In this document: one piece after another, positions 9,543 to 17,956 of the stretch
How the letters are laid out: the number at the start of each line of letters is the position of its first letter
Position numbering within the stretch: position 1 is the stretch's first letter
Source: CAIWCD01 sp043782365
Lineage (GTDB): Bacteria > Myxococcota > Myxococcia > Myxococcales > 40CM-4-68-19
DNA: 38,020 nucleotides
NCBI GenBank assembly: GCA_043782365.1
Contig: JAYWAO010000192.1
Coordinates: 1 to 38,020 of the forward strand
Reading direction: 5' to 3'
The notes under the pieces: generated by a model
What the model saw: only the letters and a program-made list of their open reading frames with translations
Databases searched by the model: none
Told to the model about the DNA's origin: nothing
Program-made: the position numbers and the translations under genes

Positions 9543-9767
9543 TCACTGGCGTCGCCGACGCGGAGGCGGAGGCGCGGGCGCGTCGTCGTCTTCTTCCGCG
9601 GCGCCGATAGGGAGCTCGGACGGATCGACGGGCTCCGCCGGCACCCGATAGCCGCCGCCGAACCAGCGGCCGAGATCGATGGCCTTGCACCGCTCGCTGC
9701 AGAACGGGAAGAACGTGTTGTCCTCGCGCGGAGGCGCCGGGCGGCGACAGTTGGGGCAGGGAGCCAT
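9543..9767 (-). CDS. yacG: DNA gyrase inhibitor YacG (zinc-binding)
   Basis: A small zinc protein of 74 residues. The four ligands are Cys 4, 7, 23 and 27 (CPNC...PFCSERC), followed by the hallmark KAIDLGRWFGGGYRVP. In E. coli YacG binds GyrB and blocks DNA binding by gyrase. The start at ATG 9767 is chosen because AGAAGG is upstream and family members begin a few residues before the first CxxC; an earlier in-frame start at 9803 would add twelve basic residues. The C-terminal third is acidic then Pro/Arg-rich, longer than in E. coli. It lies between the lipoprotein gene and the PHP phosphatase with gaps of 57 and 76 bases, so co-transcription is possible. Confidence 0.92.
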   Translation of the reverse strand: MAPCPNCRRPAPPREDNTFFPFCSERCKAIDLGRWFGGGYRVPAEPVDPSELPIGAAEEDDDAPAPPPPRRRRQ

Positions 9768-9824
9768 CGGCGGCCTTCTAGCGACTCTTGGGCCGCGGCT
9801 CAAGCCCGGTCGCGGCGCCGGGCT

Positions 9825-10790
9825 TCAAGGGGTGGCTTTCCACGGGTGCCGCGTCCACGAGGTGCCGCCGCGGCCGTCGCGCACCACCGCCCAGAGCGTG
9901 CCCTGCCCGGCCCGCGCCGCCTCGAACCGCACCAGGCCCGCGGGCGGATCGCCCACGCCGGCGAGCGGCTCGTCGGCGGCGCTCCTGTCGAGATCGCCGC
10001 CCTCGGTCGTGTAGAAGCTCCAGGAGAGGCCCTCGCGCAGGTGGACGAGCTTCCCCTGCAAGTCGTAAGTGTCATACTCCTCGATCGAGCCGGCGCCGAG
10101 CAGCGGCCGCAGTCCCACTTGCACTCCCAGCTTGAGCAAGAGCGTCTCGCCGGGAGCGAGCCGGCCCGTCTCGGTGTGGTTGTTCAGCTCGATGAGCTTG
10201 AGACCCAGGGCGGTGGGGTTGTGGTTCTTGTTCGGATTTCCGTCGGGTCGGCGCGGCGAGAAAACCAGCGTCTTGAGCGCGGTCTGGATGCCCGCGGGGT
10301 CCTGCGTGTCGACCGAGAGCATCAGCTGCACCTTCACGCCGAAGAGCCCCTTGAGCTTGTCGTCCTTCACCGCGGCCGCCAGCAGGCTCTGCAGCGCCGC
10401 CAGCTGGTCGCCCTTGATCTGGTGCGCGAGCGAGAACGACACCTCGGGCGGCGGGCCCACCACCGAAGAGAGGTCGATGGCGCTCGGGCCGCAGCGGGCG
10501 CCGTCGCTCGGCAGGCAGACGGTGGGCAGGACCGACGCCGTCCCGGTGTCGTGCAGCGGGTCGGCCAGCAGCGCGGTCACGGTGACGTCCTCGACACCGG
10601 TCACCGTCAGGGTCCCGTTCGCGTCGGCCGTGCCGTCCACCAGCGCCTCGGGCGGGTCGGCCTTGATGCCGAGCACCCGCAGATCGACGACCGTGTCCGC
10701 CGGCTGGAACGACGGCGTGCAGGCCCCGAGCAGCGTGGCTGCGGCGGCGAGGGCGATGAGACCAAGAGCGAGCGTGCGGAGGGTGCGCAT
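9825..10790 (-). CDS. Lipoprotein coupled to a TonB-dependent receptor
   Basis: A signal peptide with lipobox LLGAC lies at about residues 13-20, so the mature protein should be lipid-anchored at the Cys. The 321-residue protein has no motif I recognise; it is beta-rich, with segments such as ADTVVDLRVLGIKADPPEAL that are typical of myxobacterial lipoproteins of unknown function, and a C-terminal stretch ending in TLWAVVRDGRGG. Its ATG overlaps the TGA of the receptor (TGATG), so translation is coupled. By analogy with SusD- or HmuY-like partners it could be a surface or periplasmic substrate-binding partner of the receptor, but no sequence similarity supports that; this is inferred from position only. 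Confidence 0.75.
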   Translation of the reverse strand: MRTLRTLALGLIALAAAATLLGACTPSFQPADTVVDLRVLGIKADPPEALVDGTADANGTLTVTGVEDVTVTALLADPLHDTGTASVLPTVCLPSDGARCGPSAIDLSSVVGPPPEVSFSLAHQIKGDQLAALQSLLAAAVKDDKLKGLFGVKVQLMLSVDTQDPAGIQTALKTLVFSPRRPDGNPNKNHNPTALGLKLIELNNHTETGRLAPGETLLLKLGVQVGLRPLLGAGSIEEYDTYDLQGKLVHLREGLSWSFYTTEGGDLDRSAADEPLAGVGDPPAGLVRFEAARAGQGTLWAVVRDGRGGTSWTRHPWKATP

Positions 10791-13390
10791 CACCAGGTCC
10801 CCTGCAGGCCGAGGGTGGGCAGCACCGGCAGGCCGGTGATGCTGCCCTCTTGCCGGTAGCGATAGTCCCAGAGGTGGAACTCCTCGTTGGAGCGGTTGGT
10901 CAAGTTCTGCACGTCGAGGTAGAGCGAGAGCCGGAAGAGGTCCCAGGTCCAGGTGTACTGCGCCCGCGCGTCGAGCTGGAGGAACGAGGGCGACCGGGCT
11001 GAGCCGAGGTCGCCGCGCTCGGGGTCCCAGCGGCCCTCGTCGGTGTTGAACGAGGCGTAGAGCACCGCGCTGGTGGGGTTGCCCGAGGTGTAGCGGAAGC
11101 GGCTCGACAGCTCCCAGCCCACGCTCGGCCGCCACCCCACCACCAGCGTGAAGATGTGCGGCTGGTCGAACTGGAACGCCTGCCACGGCTTGTCGGGCTG
11201 GATCACCTCCGCCTTGGAGAGCGTGTACGACAGCCACCCGTAGATAGAGGCGGTGATCTCGCGGCGCACCAGCAGCTCGAGCCCGAACGCCCGGCCACGG
11301 CCGACGTTGTCGAAGAGGAGGTTCTGCACCGTGCCGTCGGCGAGCGTCTGCGCCTTCACCGCGCGGACGAGGTCCCACTTGCGGTTGTAGAAGAGGTCGA
11401 GCGTGCCGCTCCAGAGGTCGGAGAAGCGCCGGTCCCAGCCGATGCCGAACTGGGCCGCCGACTGCAGGTCGAGCTTGGGGTTGCCCAGGCCCGGCAGCAC
11501 CTGGGTGGCCGAGGGAGACTGGTGGTAGGTGCCCGCGTAGGCCTTGAGCGCGTCGTCGGGCGTGACCTCCCAGCGGACCCAGAGGCGCGGGTCCACCGTC
11601 AGGCGGGTGACCTGGGTCCAGTGCACCTGGTCCAAGCGCAGGCCGGGCACGAGCTGGACGGGGCCCAGCTTGAGGTCGGCCTCCAGGTACTCGCCGTACT
11701 GCTGGTACGGGATGGTCTGCTCGACGTGGATCGACTCGGGGATCCCCAGGCCCACCGTGGCGAGCTGCTGGGTGGTGACCACGTCGGCGACGAGCTTGCC
11801 CCGGTCGTAGAGGGTGTCGGTGCCGGCGCGGACCTGCAGCCAGGCCCGCGGGGCCCAGCGCAGCTCGCCGCGCAGGCCGGCCGCGAGGTCGTCGAGGTGC
11901 CCGCTCTGCGCGCCGCCGAACGTCCCCTGGCCCGTCCCGCTGGTGGAGAAGCTGGTGGTGGCGATGCCGAGCGCGGGGGAGACCACCAGCTGCAGATCGG
12001 TGCCCAGCGCGTGCTTCCAAGTGCCGTGCAGGCGGTGGAAGCCGATGTGCGAATCGACCGAGAGCGGCTGCGCCAGCTTGGGCCCGGTCTGGACGAGCGC
12101 GAGGTTGTCGTCGCTGCCGAAGAGGAGCAGCGAGAGCTGGTCGCCCGTTTCGAGCCGGTGGTCGAGGCGCGCCTGGTAATCGTAATACACGGGCACCACC
12201 GAGGTGGTCCCGCTCTTCGGGTCGTTCGGGAGGAAGAGCGGCAGGAGCGTGTCGATGTAGCTGCGGCGCAGCGAGAAGGCCGCCCGGGTGCGGTCGCCGA
12301 GCGGGGTCTCGACGAAGACCGCCGCCTGCAGCAGATCGACCGACGCCTGCCCGTGCAGGCCCGTGCCCTCGCCGCCGCGCGACGCCACGTCGATGGCCGC
12401 GGTCAGGTTGCGCCCGTAGTACGCACCGTAGCCGCCCGGGTAGAAGTCGATCCGCTCGAGCATCTGCTCGGGGAGGATCGACGGGCCGCCGAGGAAGTGG
12501 AACAGCAGCGGGATCTTGTCGCCGTCGAGGTAGATGCCCGTGTCGGCCGGGGGCGAGCCGCGCACCAGGAGCGCGCCCGAGAGGAACGGCGCCCGCGCCA
12601 GGCCGGGGAGGTTCTGCACCGCCCTGATCGGGTCGTTGAGCGAGCCCGGCACGTTGCGCAGCTCGGCCTGCGAGAGCGAGCGGCGGGTGGGCGCCTCCTT
12701 GGGCCGGTCGCCGGTGACGGTGGCCGAGAGCTCAAAGACCTCCTTGCGGCGCAGGTAGAGGGTCACCTCTGCGGAGCCCCGCTTCGCCAGCTCCACCTTG
12801 GCGCTCGCCTCCTCGTAGCCCGCGAGCGAGACCGCGACGCGCACCTTGCCGGCGGGCACCTTGGGCAGCACGAAGCGGCCGTCGGCGCCCGTGCTCGCGG
12901 TCGGCACGCCGGCCGCTCCCTTGACGAACACCTCGGCGGCGGCGAGCGGATTGCGCGTGCCGGCCTCGCGGACCTGGCCCGTGATCGAGCCGGCGTCGGG
13001 GTCGCTCTCGGGAGGCGGCGCGTCGGCCTTCTTCTCGAGGACGAAGTGGTAGACGTAGCGGATCCGCACCGCCGCCGGGACGCCGTCGATCTCGGCCGGC
13101 GAGAAGCGGAACTTCTGGATGGCGACCAGCGCCGCGCGGTCGAAGTCGTCGCCGGCGCTCTGCGCGATGAGCACCTGGGCGACGGCGCCCTTGGCGTCGA
13201 TGTCCACCGTGCAGCCGACGTCGGCCATCACCCCGGCCAGCAGCTTGTCCGGCGGATAGACCGCGGGCACGAAGTCGGCCAGCGCGGGCGGCTTGGTCAG
13301 CTGGGGCGCGCGGACTTCGCTCTTGGGCTGGGGAGGGGCCTCGCGGACGCCATCGGGTGTGAACGCCAGGAGCAGGGCGAGGAGGATCAA
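10790..13390 (-). CDS. TonB-dependent receptor with an N-terminal TonB C-terminal domain
   Basis: An outer-membrane active-transport receptor of unusual layout (866 residues). After a short hydrophobic leader, residues ~40-118 form a TonB C-terminal domain (YPPDKLLAG...VDIDAKGAVAQVLI...FDRAALVAIQKFRFSPAEIDG...VRIRYVYHFVL). Residues ~134-215 are a carboxypeptidase-regulatory-like domain (ITGQVRE...ADGRFVLPKVPAG...LAGYEE). The plug (PIRAVQNLPGLARAPFLSGALLVRGSPPADT) follows, then a beta-barrel to the C terminus. No cytoplasmic-membrane anchor precedes the TonB domain. The start is unusual: the only usual codon after an in-frame stop is a TTG at 13390 with no clear ribosome site; CTG at 13402 would add a basic LRAT leader. 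It ends in TGATG, coupled to the lipoprotein. Substrate unknown. Confidence 0.87.
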   Translation of the reverse strand: MILLALLLAFTPDGVREAPPQPKSEVRAPQLTKPPALADFVPAVYPPDKLLAGVMADVGCTVDIDAKGAVAQVLIAQSAGDDFDRAALVAIQKFRFSPAEIDGVPAAVRIRYVYHFVLEKKADAPPPESDPDAGSITGQVREAGTRNPLAAAEVFVKGAAGVPTASTGADGRFVLPKVPAGKVRVAVSLAGYEEASAKVELAKRGSAEVTLYLRRKEVFELSATVTGDRPKEAPTRRSLSQAELRNVPGSLNDPIRAVQNLPGLARAPFLSGALLVRGSPPADTGIYLDGDKIPLLFHFLGGPSILPEQMLERIDFYPGGYGAYYGRNLTAAIDVASRGGEGTGLHGQASVDLLQAAVFVETPLGDRTRAAFSLRRSYIDTLLPLFLPNDPKSGTTSVVPVYYDYQARLDHRLETGDQLSLLLFGSDDNLALVQTGPKLAQPLSVDSHIGFHRLHGTWKHALGTDLQLVVSPALGIATTSFSTSGTGQGTFGGAQSGHLDDLAAGLRGELRWAPRAWLQVRAGTDTLYDRGKLVADVVTTQQLATVGLGIPESIHVEQTIPYQQYGEYLEADLKLGPVQLVPGLRLDQVHWTQVTRLTVDPRLWVRWEVTPDDALKAYAGTYHQSPSATQVLPGLGNPKLDLQSAAQFGIGWDRRFSDLWSGTLDLFYNRKWDLVRAVKAQTLADGTVQNLLFDNVGRGRAFGLELLVRREITASIYGWLSYTLSKAEVIQPDKPWQAFQFDQPHIFTLVVGWRPSVGWELSSRFRYTSGNPTSAVLYASFNTDEGRWDPERGDLGSARSPSFLQLDARAQYTWTWDLFRLSLYLDVQNLTNRSNEEFHLWDYRYRQEGSITGLPVLPTLGLQGTW

Positions 13391-13505
13391 GGTAGCGCGC
13401 AGTCTGGGTGCGGGCTCGCGGCCCGGTCAAGGTGGGCAGCTGCGCCCTCGCGTCGCACCCGAGGGAGCGGCGCGGATTGCGAATCGTGCGACGGGGCCAC
13501 GCCCC

Positions 13506-14681
13506 TCATGGCGCCCCGCTCGCGGAGGGCCCGAGCGGCTCCGGACCCGGCTCGAGCCTGGGCGCGACCCCCACCCGGAAGCAGTTCACCGCGGCGTCTG
13601 CCAGCCCCGCCTCGAGCCTGGCCGCCGCGGCTTCACCGAACGCCAGCGCCACCGCGCAGTCGCCGCCCCCGGCCCCGCTGGGCTTGGCAGCGCCGCCCGC
13701 CGACGACGCGACCGCGCAGATCTGCTGCAGGGCCGGGGTCACGATCGGCACGCCGGCCTCTTCGCCGAGGGCCGCCATCGCAGCGGCCGCGCGGCGCAGC
13801 ACCTCCAGCGTGGCCTCGCGCGGGGCCCAGCCCGGATCGCGCGCAGAGTCCTCGAGCAGCGCAGCCAGTTGCTCGGCGCGGCGGGCGATCTTCTCGGCGT
13901 GCTCCCGCCAGCGGGCGGGCCGGGCCTCGGTGAAGGCGCGCACCTCGCGGACCAGCGCGCGGGTATCGGCCGAGACGCCGCTGAAGGCGAGCACCAGCCG
14001 CAGGTCGGCCGGCACTGGCACGGGCTGCACCTCCAGCGGCCCATCGGCGAGCAGTCCCTTTGCCGGGAGCGCGAGCACCTGCTCGGGCGACCTCCAGAGG
14101 TGGCGCACGCGCACCAACGAGACCCCGCCGAGCGACGCGGCAGCGACGTCCCCACCGCTCCCGCTGCCGCCTTGCTCCACCCAGTGAGCCGCCAGCGCGA
14201 GCGCGAGCACCTCGAAAGGCGTCAGCGCCCTGCCCTGCGAGTGGGCGGCCGCGCGGACGGACAGCACGCTGGCTGCTGCGCTGCCGCCCAAGCCCAGCTT
14301 GCGCGAGGTGCCGGCCGCGTCGGGGGCGCTGAGGTCGTCCTCAAAGGTGGCCGCAAGTCCGCGCGGGGCGCGGCCTTCCTCCGCGCAGAGGCGCAGCGAC
14401 ACCGAGACCGCGCGCGCGGCGAACCGCAGCCCGCCGGGCACACCGCCACGCCAGACGACGGGAGCCGAGACCTCCGTCGACAGGTCCCCCGTGAGCGACT
14501 CCCCGCTCGGCGCGTGGCGCAGCACCACCAAGGGCTCGCCGAGCGCGCGCCACGAGAGCTTCAGCCCGCGGTCGACCGCAGCCACCAGCGCGGGCCGGCC
14601 GCGGTCGAGCACCGCATACTCGCCGGCGAGGAACACCTTGCCGGGGGCCCAGAGGGTCCGGGCCGCGGCCCCTGCGTTCAT
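13506..14681 (-). CDS. Phosphomevalonate kinase
   Basis: A GHMP-superfamily kinase (391 residues) that phosphorylates 5-phosphomevalonate to the diphosphate. It opens with WAPGKVFLAGEYAVLDRG, the ERG8/MvaK2-type start; the ATP-binding GHMP loop is LGLGGSAAASVLS; and the C-terminal GHMP motif is KPSGAGGGDCAVAL. The insert with GGSGSGGDVAAASLGG is also typical of phosphomevalonate kinases rather than mevalonate kinase. Its ATG overlaps the stop of the preceding gene in ATGA, making it the third member of the mevalonate operon. Context settles the assignment, because the other two steps are supplied by the fused gene upstream. A gap of 115 bases separates it from the TonB receptor gene downstream. 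Confidence 0.9.
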   Translation of the reverse strand: MNAGAAARTLWAPGKVFLAGEYAVLDRGRPALVAAVDRGLKLSWRALGEPLVVLRHAPSGESLTGDLSTEVSAPVVWRGGVPGGLRFAARAVSVSLRLCAEEGRAPRGLAATFEDDLSAPDAAGTSRKLGLGGSAAASVLSVRAAAHSQGRALTPFEVLALALAAHWVEQGGSGSGGDVAAASLGGVSLVRVRHLWRSPEQVLALPAKGLLADGPLEVQPVPVPADLRLVLAFSGVSADTRALVREVRAFTEARPARWREHAEKIARRAEQLAALLEDSARDPGWAPREATLEVLRRAAAAMAALGEEAGVPIVTPALQQICAVASSAGGAAKPSGAGGGDCAVALAFGEAAAARLEAGLADAAVNCFRVGVAPRLEPGPEPLGPSASGAP

Positions 14682-16678
14682 CGAGCGCTCTCGAGGACGC
14701 GCGCCCCGCCGGCCGGAGCGCAGACGAGCGTGCCCGTGACTCCAGGGAAGGTGCGGAGCGCGGAGGCCACCTCCGCGGCGTCGCCAGGGCGGCAGAGCGC
14801 GACCACGTGCGGCCCGGCGTCGATGGTGCCCCAGGCCGGGATGCCGCGGGCGCGAAGCCGCGAGAGCGTCTGCAGACAGCTGATGGTGGCGGGCTGCCAA
14901 TAGAGGAGGGGCGGCGAGGCGGCCAGCGCGTCGGCGTGCATCCGGAGCGCGTTCGATTCGGCCAGCGCGCCCAGGCCGTCGAGGTCGCGCGCGGCCAGGA
15001 AGGCGAGCGCGCGCGGCAGGTCGGCCCGGCACTGCGCGATCCAGGCGGCGTGGAACGGCGAGGTCTCGCGAGAGCTCTTCATGCCGTCGCGCGACCCGAC
15101 TTCCTTGGGACCGGCCGCGCAGATGGCCACCACCATGCGGACGTCCCAGTGCTCTGGAGGCTGCACCAGCGCCGCCGTCTCGTCGCGCCACACCGCCCAG
15201 CCGCCCGGGACCGAGCGCGACGCCGAGCCGCTCCCCAGGCGGGCCAGCGCGGAGAGCTCCTCCGGGGTCTTCTCCAGCCCGGCGGCCGCGCAGGCAGCGA
15301 CCGCCAGCGCCGCGAACCCGCTCGCCGACGACGCGAGCCCCGCGCCGGTCGGGAAGTCGTTGCGCGATTCGATCTGCGCCCTCTCGAGGATGCCCGCCGC
15401 GTCGAGCAGCGCCCGCGCCCGGGCGAGCTCCTTGGGTGCCGCCGGCTTGCCGTCGAGCAGGAGCGAATCGTGCGCCGCGCCCAGCTGCACCGTGGTGGTG
15501 GTGAGGAGCTTGTCGAGCGCCAGCGAGAGCGAGCCTGCCTCGGGGAGGAGCCGGGCGTCGTCCCGCTTGCCCCAGTACTTCACCAGCGCGATGTTCGCGT
15601 GCGCGATCGCCGTGGCCCTTGCCGGGCGCGGCTTTGCGCGCGCAGGCCGCACGGGCTGCGGTCTCGCTTCGACGGCGCCGAGCGCAACGGGGAAGGCCTC
15701 GACCCGCCGATCGCGAAGAGCCGCGGCCACCCGCTCGGACTGCGCGGCGTCGGAGCAGAGGCCGATCGCCGCGCCGCCACCGCCGGCGCCCGTGAGCTTG
15801 GCACCGAGCGCGCCCGCTGTGCGGAGCGCCGCCACCACCTCTTCCAGCTCGGGACACGACACGCCGAGCGCCGCGAGCACGCCGTGGGCCGCGTCGAAGC
15901 GCACGCCGAGGTCCTGGAGATCATGCGCCGCGGCGGCCCGCGCACCCCCGCGCGCGAGGTCGCCGAGCGTGGCGAGCAGCGGGCGGTAGAGCTGCGGCCG
16001 CTCCACCAGCTTGTCGCGCAGGGAGAGCACCTTGGCACGCGTGCCACGCGTGACCCCGGTCAGCGCGACCACCAAGTGCAGCGGCTGCGAGAGCGGCACC
16101 TCGGTCACCTGCGCAGGGAGCGAGCCGCTCGCCCGGGTGAAGAGGATCAGCCCCTCGTGCGCGCAGGCCGCGGGGTCCACGCCAGAGGCCGGCCCGTGAA
16201 ACACCTGCTCGAGCGACAGCGCGATCCGGGCGGCCTCCTCCGGCGGACAGGCCCGGCCCGCAAACCCGCAGAGCGCACGGGCGAGCGCGACCCCCAGCGC
16301 AGCCGAGCTCCCGAGCCCTCCGCCGAGCGGCAGCTCGCTCTGGGCGCTCGCCCGGTAACGCGCATCCGGCAAGCCCGCGGCGGCGCACAGCGCGACGAAC
16401 GCCTGGGTGAGCTCCGCGGGCGCGGCCACGGGCTCGAGCGCGGACCTGCCCCCCGTCGAGGGCGAGCTGAGGCCCAGGTCCGCGGGGAGGCGCACCTCGT
16501 GGGCGAGGCGGAGGTCGAGCGCCGGGCCCGCCTCGTCGCGCTCGACGCGCACGGAGATCCGCCGCGGGACCGCGGCCGCCAGCGCGGGCTCGCCGTGGAC
16601 CACCGCGTGCTCGCCGAGCAGGATGATCTTGCCGGGCGCGGAGCCCTCGAACGGGCCGGTGATCGGAACGCCGTTCAC
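14678..16678 (-). CDS. Mevalonate kinase / diphosphomevalonate decarboxylase fusion
   Basis: One 666-residue polypeptide carrying two steps that flank phosphomevalonate kinase in the pathway. Residues 1 to ~345 are mevalonate kinase: APGKIILLGEHAVVHG, the ATP loop PLGGGLGSSAALGVAL, GPASGVDPAA and TGAGGGGAAIGL. A Pro/Arg-rich linker (PQPVRPARAKPRPARA) follows, then from ~355 diphosphomevalonate decarboxylase: AHANIALVKYWGKRDD (Trp 369), NDFPTGAGLASSASGFAAL, SGSASRSVPGG and TIDAGPHV. Both halves are near full length and keep their key motifs, with no stop or frameshift between. The GTG start at 16678 overlaps the TGA of the isomerase gene by four bases, and the gene overlaps phosphomevalonate kinase by four bases. 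In most organisms these are separate proteins. Confidence 0.9.
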   Translation of the reverse strand: MNGVPITGPFEGSAPGKIILLGEHAVVHGEPALAAAVPRRISVRVERDEAGPALDLRLAHEVRLPADLGLSSPSTGGRSALEPVAAPAELTQAFVALCAAAGLPDARYRASAQSELPLGGGLGSSAALGVALARALCGFAGRACPPEEAARIALSLEQVFHGPASGVDPAACAHEGLILFTRASGSLPAQVTEVPLSQPLHLVVALTGVTRGTRAKVLSLRDKLVERPQLYRPLLATLGDLARGGARAAAAHDLQDLGVRFDAAHGVLAALGVSCPELEEVVAALRTAGALGAKLTGAGGGGAAIGLCSDAAQSERVAAALRDRRVEAFPVALGAVEARPQPVRPARAKPRPARATAIAHANIALVKYWGKRDDARLLPEAGSLSLALDKLLTTTTVQLGAAHDSLLLDGKPAAPKELARARALLDAAGILERAQIESRNDFPTGAGLASSASGFAALAVAACAAAGLEKTPEELSALARLGSGSASRSVPGGWAVWRDETAALVQPPEHWDVRMVVAICAAGPKEVGSRDGMKSSRETSPFHAAWIAQCRADLPRALAFLAARDLDGLGALAESNALRMHADALAASPPLLYWQPATISCLQTLSRLRARGIPAWGTIDAGPHVVALCRPGDAAEVASALRTFPGVTGTLVCAPAGGARVLESAR

Positions 16679-17739
16679 TTGGCCAGCTCCAGCTGCCGCA
16701 GCCAGCCCGTGAGCGGCTCGAGCAGCACGGGCCTGGTCGCCTGCAGCGCGGCCACGTCCTTGGCGCCGACCAGCAGGCACACCGCCCGCAGCGCCTCGAC
16801 GATGCCGCGCAGCGTGGCCCGCGCCCCATCGAGGCCTCCCGTCTGGTGCGCCCGCAGGAGCGGCAGCGCGAAGCCCGCGATGTCGGCGCCGAGCGCGATC
16901 GCCCGCGCTGCGTCGAGGCCCGTGCGGATCCCGCCAGAGCTGACCAGCTGCGCTGAGGCACCCACCGCCTTGCGCGCGCCTCCGATCGCCGCAGCCGCCG
17001 GAATGCCCCAGTCGCTCAGCAGCGCCCCGAGCGCCTGCGCGGCAGGGGCGTGCGCGCGAAGCTGCTCGACGCGCGTCCACGAGGTGCCGCCCTCCCCTGA
17101 AACATCAATGGTCGTGACGCCCCGGTCGCGCAGCGCGCGGGCCACCGAAGGCGAGATCCCGCAGCCTGTCTCCTTCACCACCAGCTTGGGGCCGAGCGTG
17201 TGCGCGAGCGCGCCGATGGCGTCGAGGCAGCCCGTGAAGTCGCGGTCTCCCTCCTCCTGCACCAGCTCCTGTCCGGGGTTCAGGTGGATGCAGATGCCGT
17301 CGGCGCCGAGCGCGTCGATCAGGCGCTGCGCGGCGTCCGGGGTCTGCACCAGCTGCTGCGCGCCCAGGTTCGCCAGCAGGAGGGGCGGCCGGGCCGGGCG
17401 CACGTCGAAGGTCGCCAGCGCCGCCGGGTCGCGCAGCACGACGCGCATCGAGCCGACGCCAAACGCGATCCCCTCCTCCTCGGCGAGCTGCGCCAGGTCG
17501 CGGTTGATCTGCGCCGCCCGCGCGGTGCCGCCGGTCATGCCGACGATCATCAAGGGGGCCCGCAGCTTCACGCCGCAGAGCGTGGCCGAGAGGTCGACCT
17601 CGTCCACGCGCAGCTCGGGCAGCGCGCAGTGGACGAAGCGCACGCAGCGCCAGAGCGGGCCATCGCCGTCGGGCTCGACGTCGGGACGCAGGGCGATGTC
17701 GAGGTGCTGCGACTTGCGCTGTTCGAGGTCGTCGTGCAT
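16675..17739 (-). CDS. fni: Type 2 isopentenyl-diphosphate isomerase (FMN-dependent)
   Basis: It interconverts IPP and DMAPP using reduced FMN and NADPH. The 354-residue protein shows the family marks in order: RKSQHLDIAL near the start, MIVGMTGGT, HLNPGQELVQEEGDRDF (with Mg-binding Glu), VVKETGCGIS, TIDVSGEGGTSWTRVE and the TIM-barrel phosphate loop SSGGIRTGLDAARAIALGAD. The ATG at 17739 is chosen because the conserved region begins within ten residues; the frame stays open far upstream but that extension shows no family similarity. It is the first gene of the mevalonate operon, divergent from the polysaccharide fusion gene across 217 bases. It lacks a strong ribosome site. Confidence 0.93.
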   Translation of the reverse strand: MHDDLEQRKSQHLDIALRPDVEPDGDGPLWRCVRFVHCALPELRVDEVDLSATLCGVKLRAPLMIVGMTGGTARAAQINRDLAQLAEEEGIAFGVGSMRVVLRDPAALATFDVRPARPPLLLANLGAQQLVQTPDAAQRLIDALGADGICIHLNPGQELVQEEGDRDFTGCLDAIGALAHTLGPKLVVKETGCGISPSVARALRDRGVTTIDVSGEGGTSWTRVEQLRAHAPAAQALGALLSDWGIPAAAAIGGARKAVGASAQLVSSGGIRTGLDAARAIALGADIAGFALPLLRAHQTGGLDGARATLRGIVEALRAVCLLVGAKDVAALQATRPVLLEPLTGWLRQLELAK

Positions 17740-17916
17740 GGGACCGGGGTTTAGCACGGGGCGGGCCAGGCTCGCCGCCAGAGCGGGCCGCGACTTCCTG
17801 GGCGGGTTCGGGGTGTCGGAGCGGTCCCCTCGATGCACCCAAGACGAGCCGCGCGAAGCACCATTTCGCGACCGCCGCACGTCTCTGCGAGGCGGGCCCA
17901 CGTCCGTGGAGTAGTC

Positions 17917-17932
17917 TGGCCCGCTCCCTGCA
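17917..17932 (+). promoter_or_regulatory. Sigma-54-like promoter of the polysaccharide/radical SAM run
   Basis: TGGCCCGCTCCCTGCA matches the sigma-54 consensus TGGCACG-N4-TTGCW at most positions, with GG and GC exactly ten bases apart. The start of transcription would fall near 17943, just ahead of GGAGG at 17947-17951 and the ATG at 17957. An enhancer-binding protein would then control the whole downstream run. This is a motif match only. Confidence 0.42.
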
Positions 17933-17956
17933 TTGCGCTGGGCCCCGGAGGTCGAG

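Noticed and set aside
11156..13933. 925-codon plus-strand frame opposite the TonB receptor
   Set aside because: Its low-complexity composition and lack of domains show it to be a shadow of the receptor on the other strand.
16679..17080. Upstream extension of the mevalonate kinase fusion frame
   Set aside because: It lies within the isomerase coding region in another frame; the GTGA overlap at 16675-16678 gives the natural start.
14807..17914. 1035-codon plus-strand frame opposite the mevalonate genes
   Set aside because: It has no recognisable domain, and three enzymes with complete motifs occupy the minus strand.
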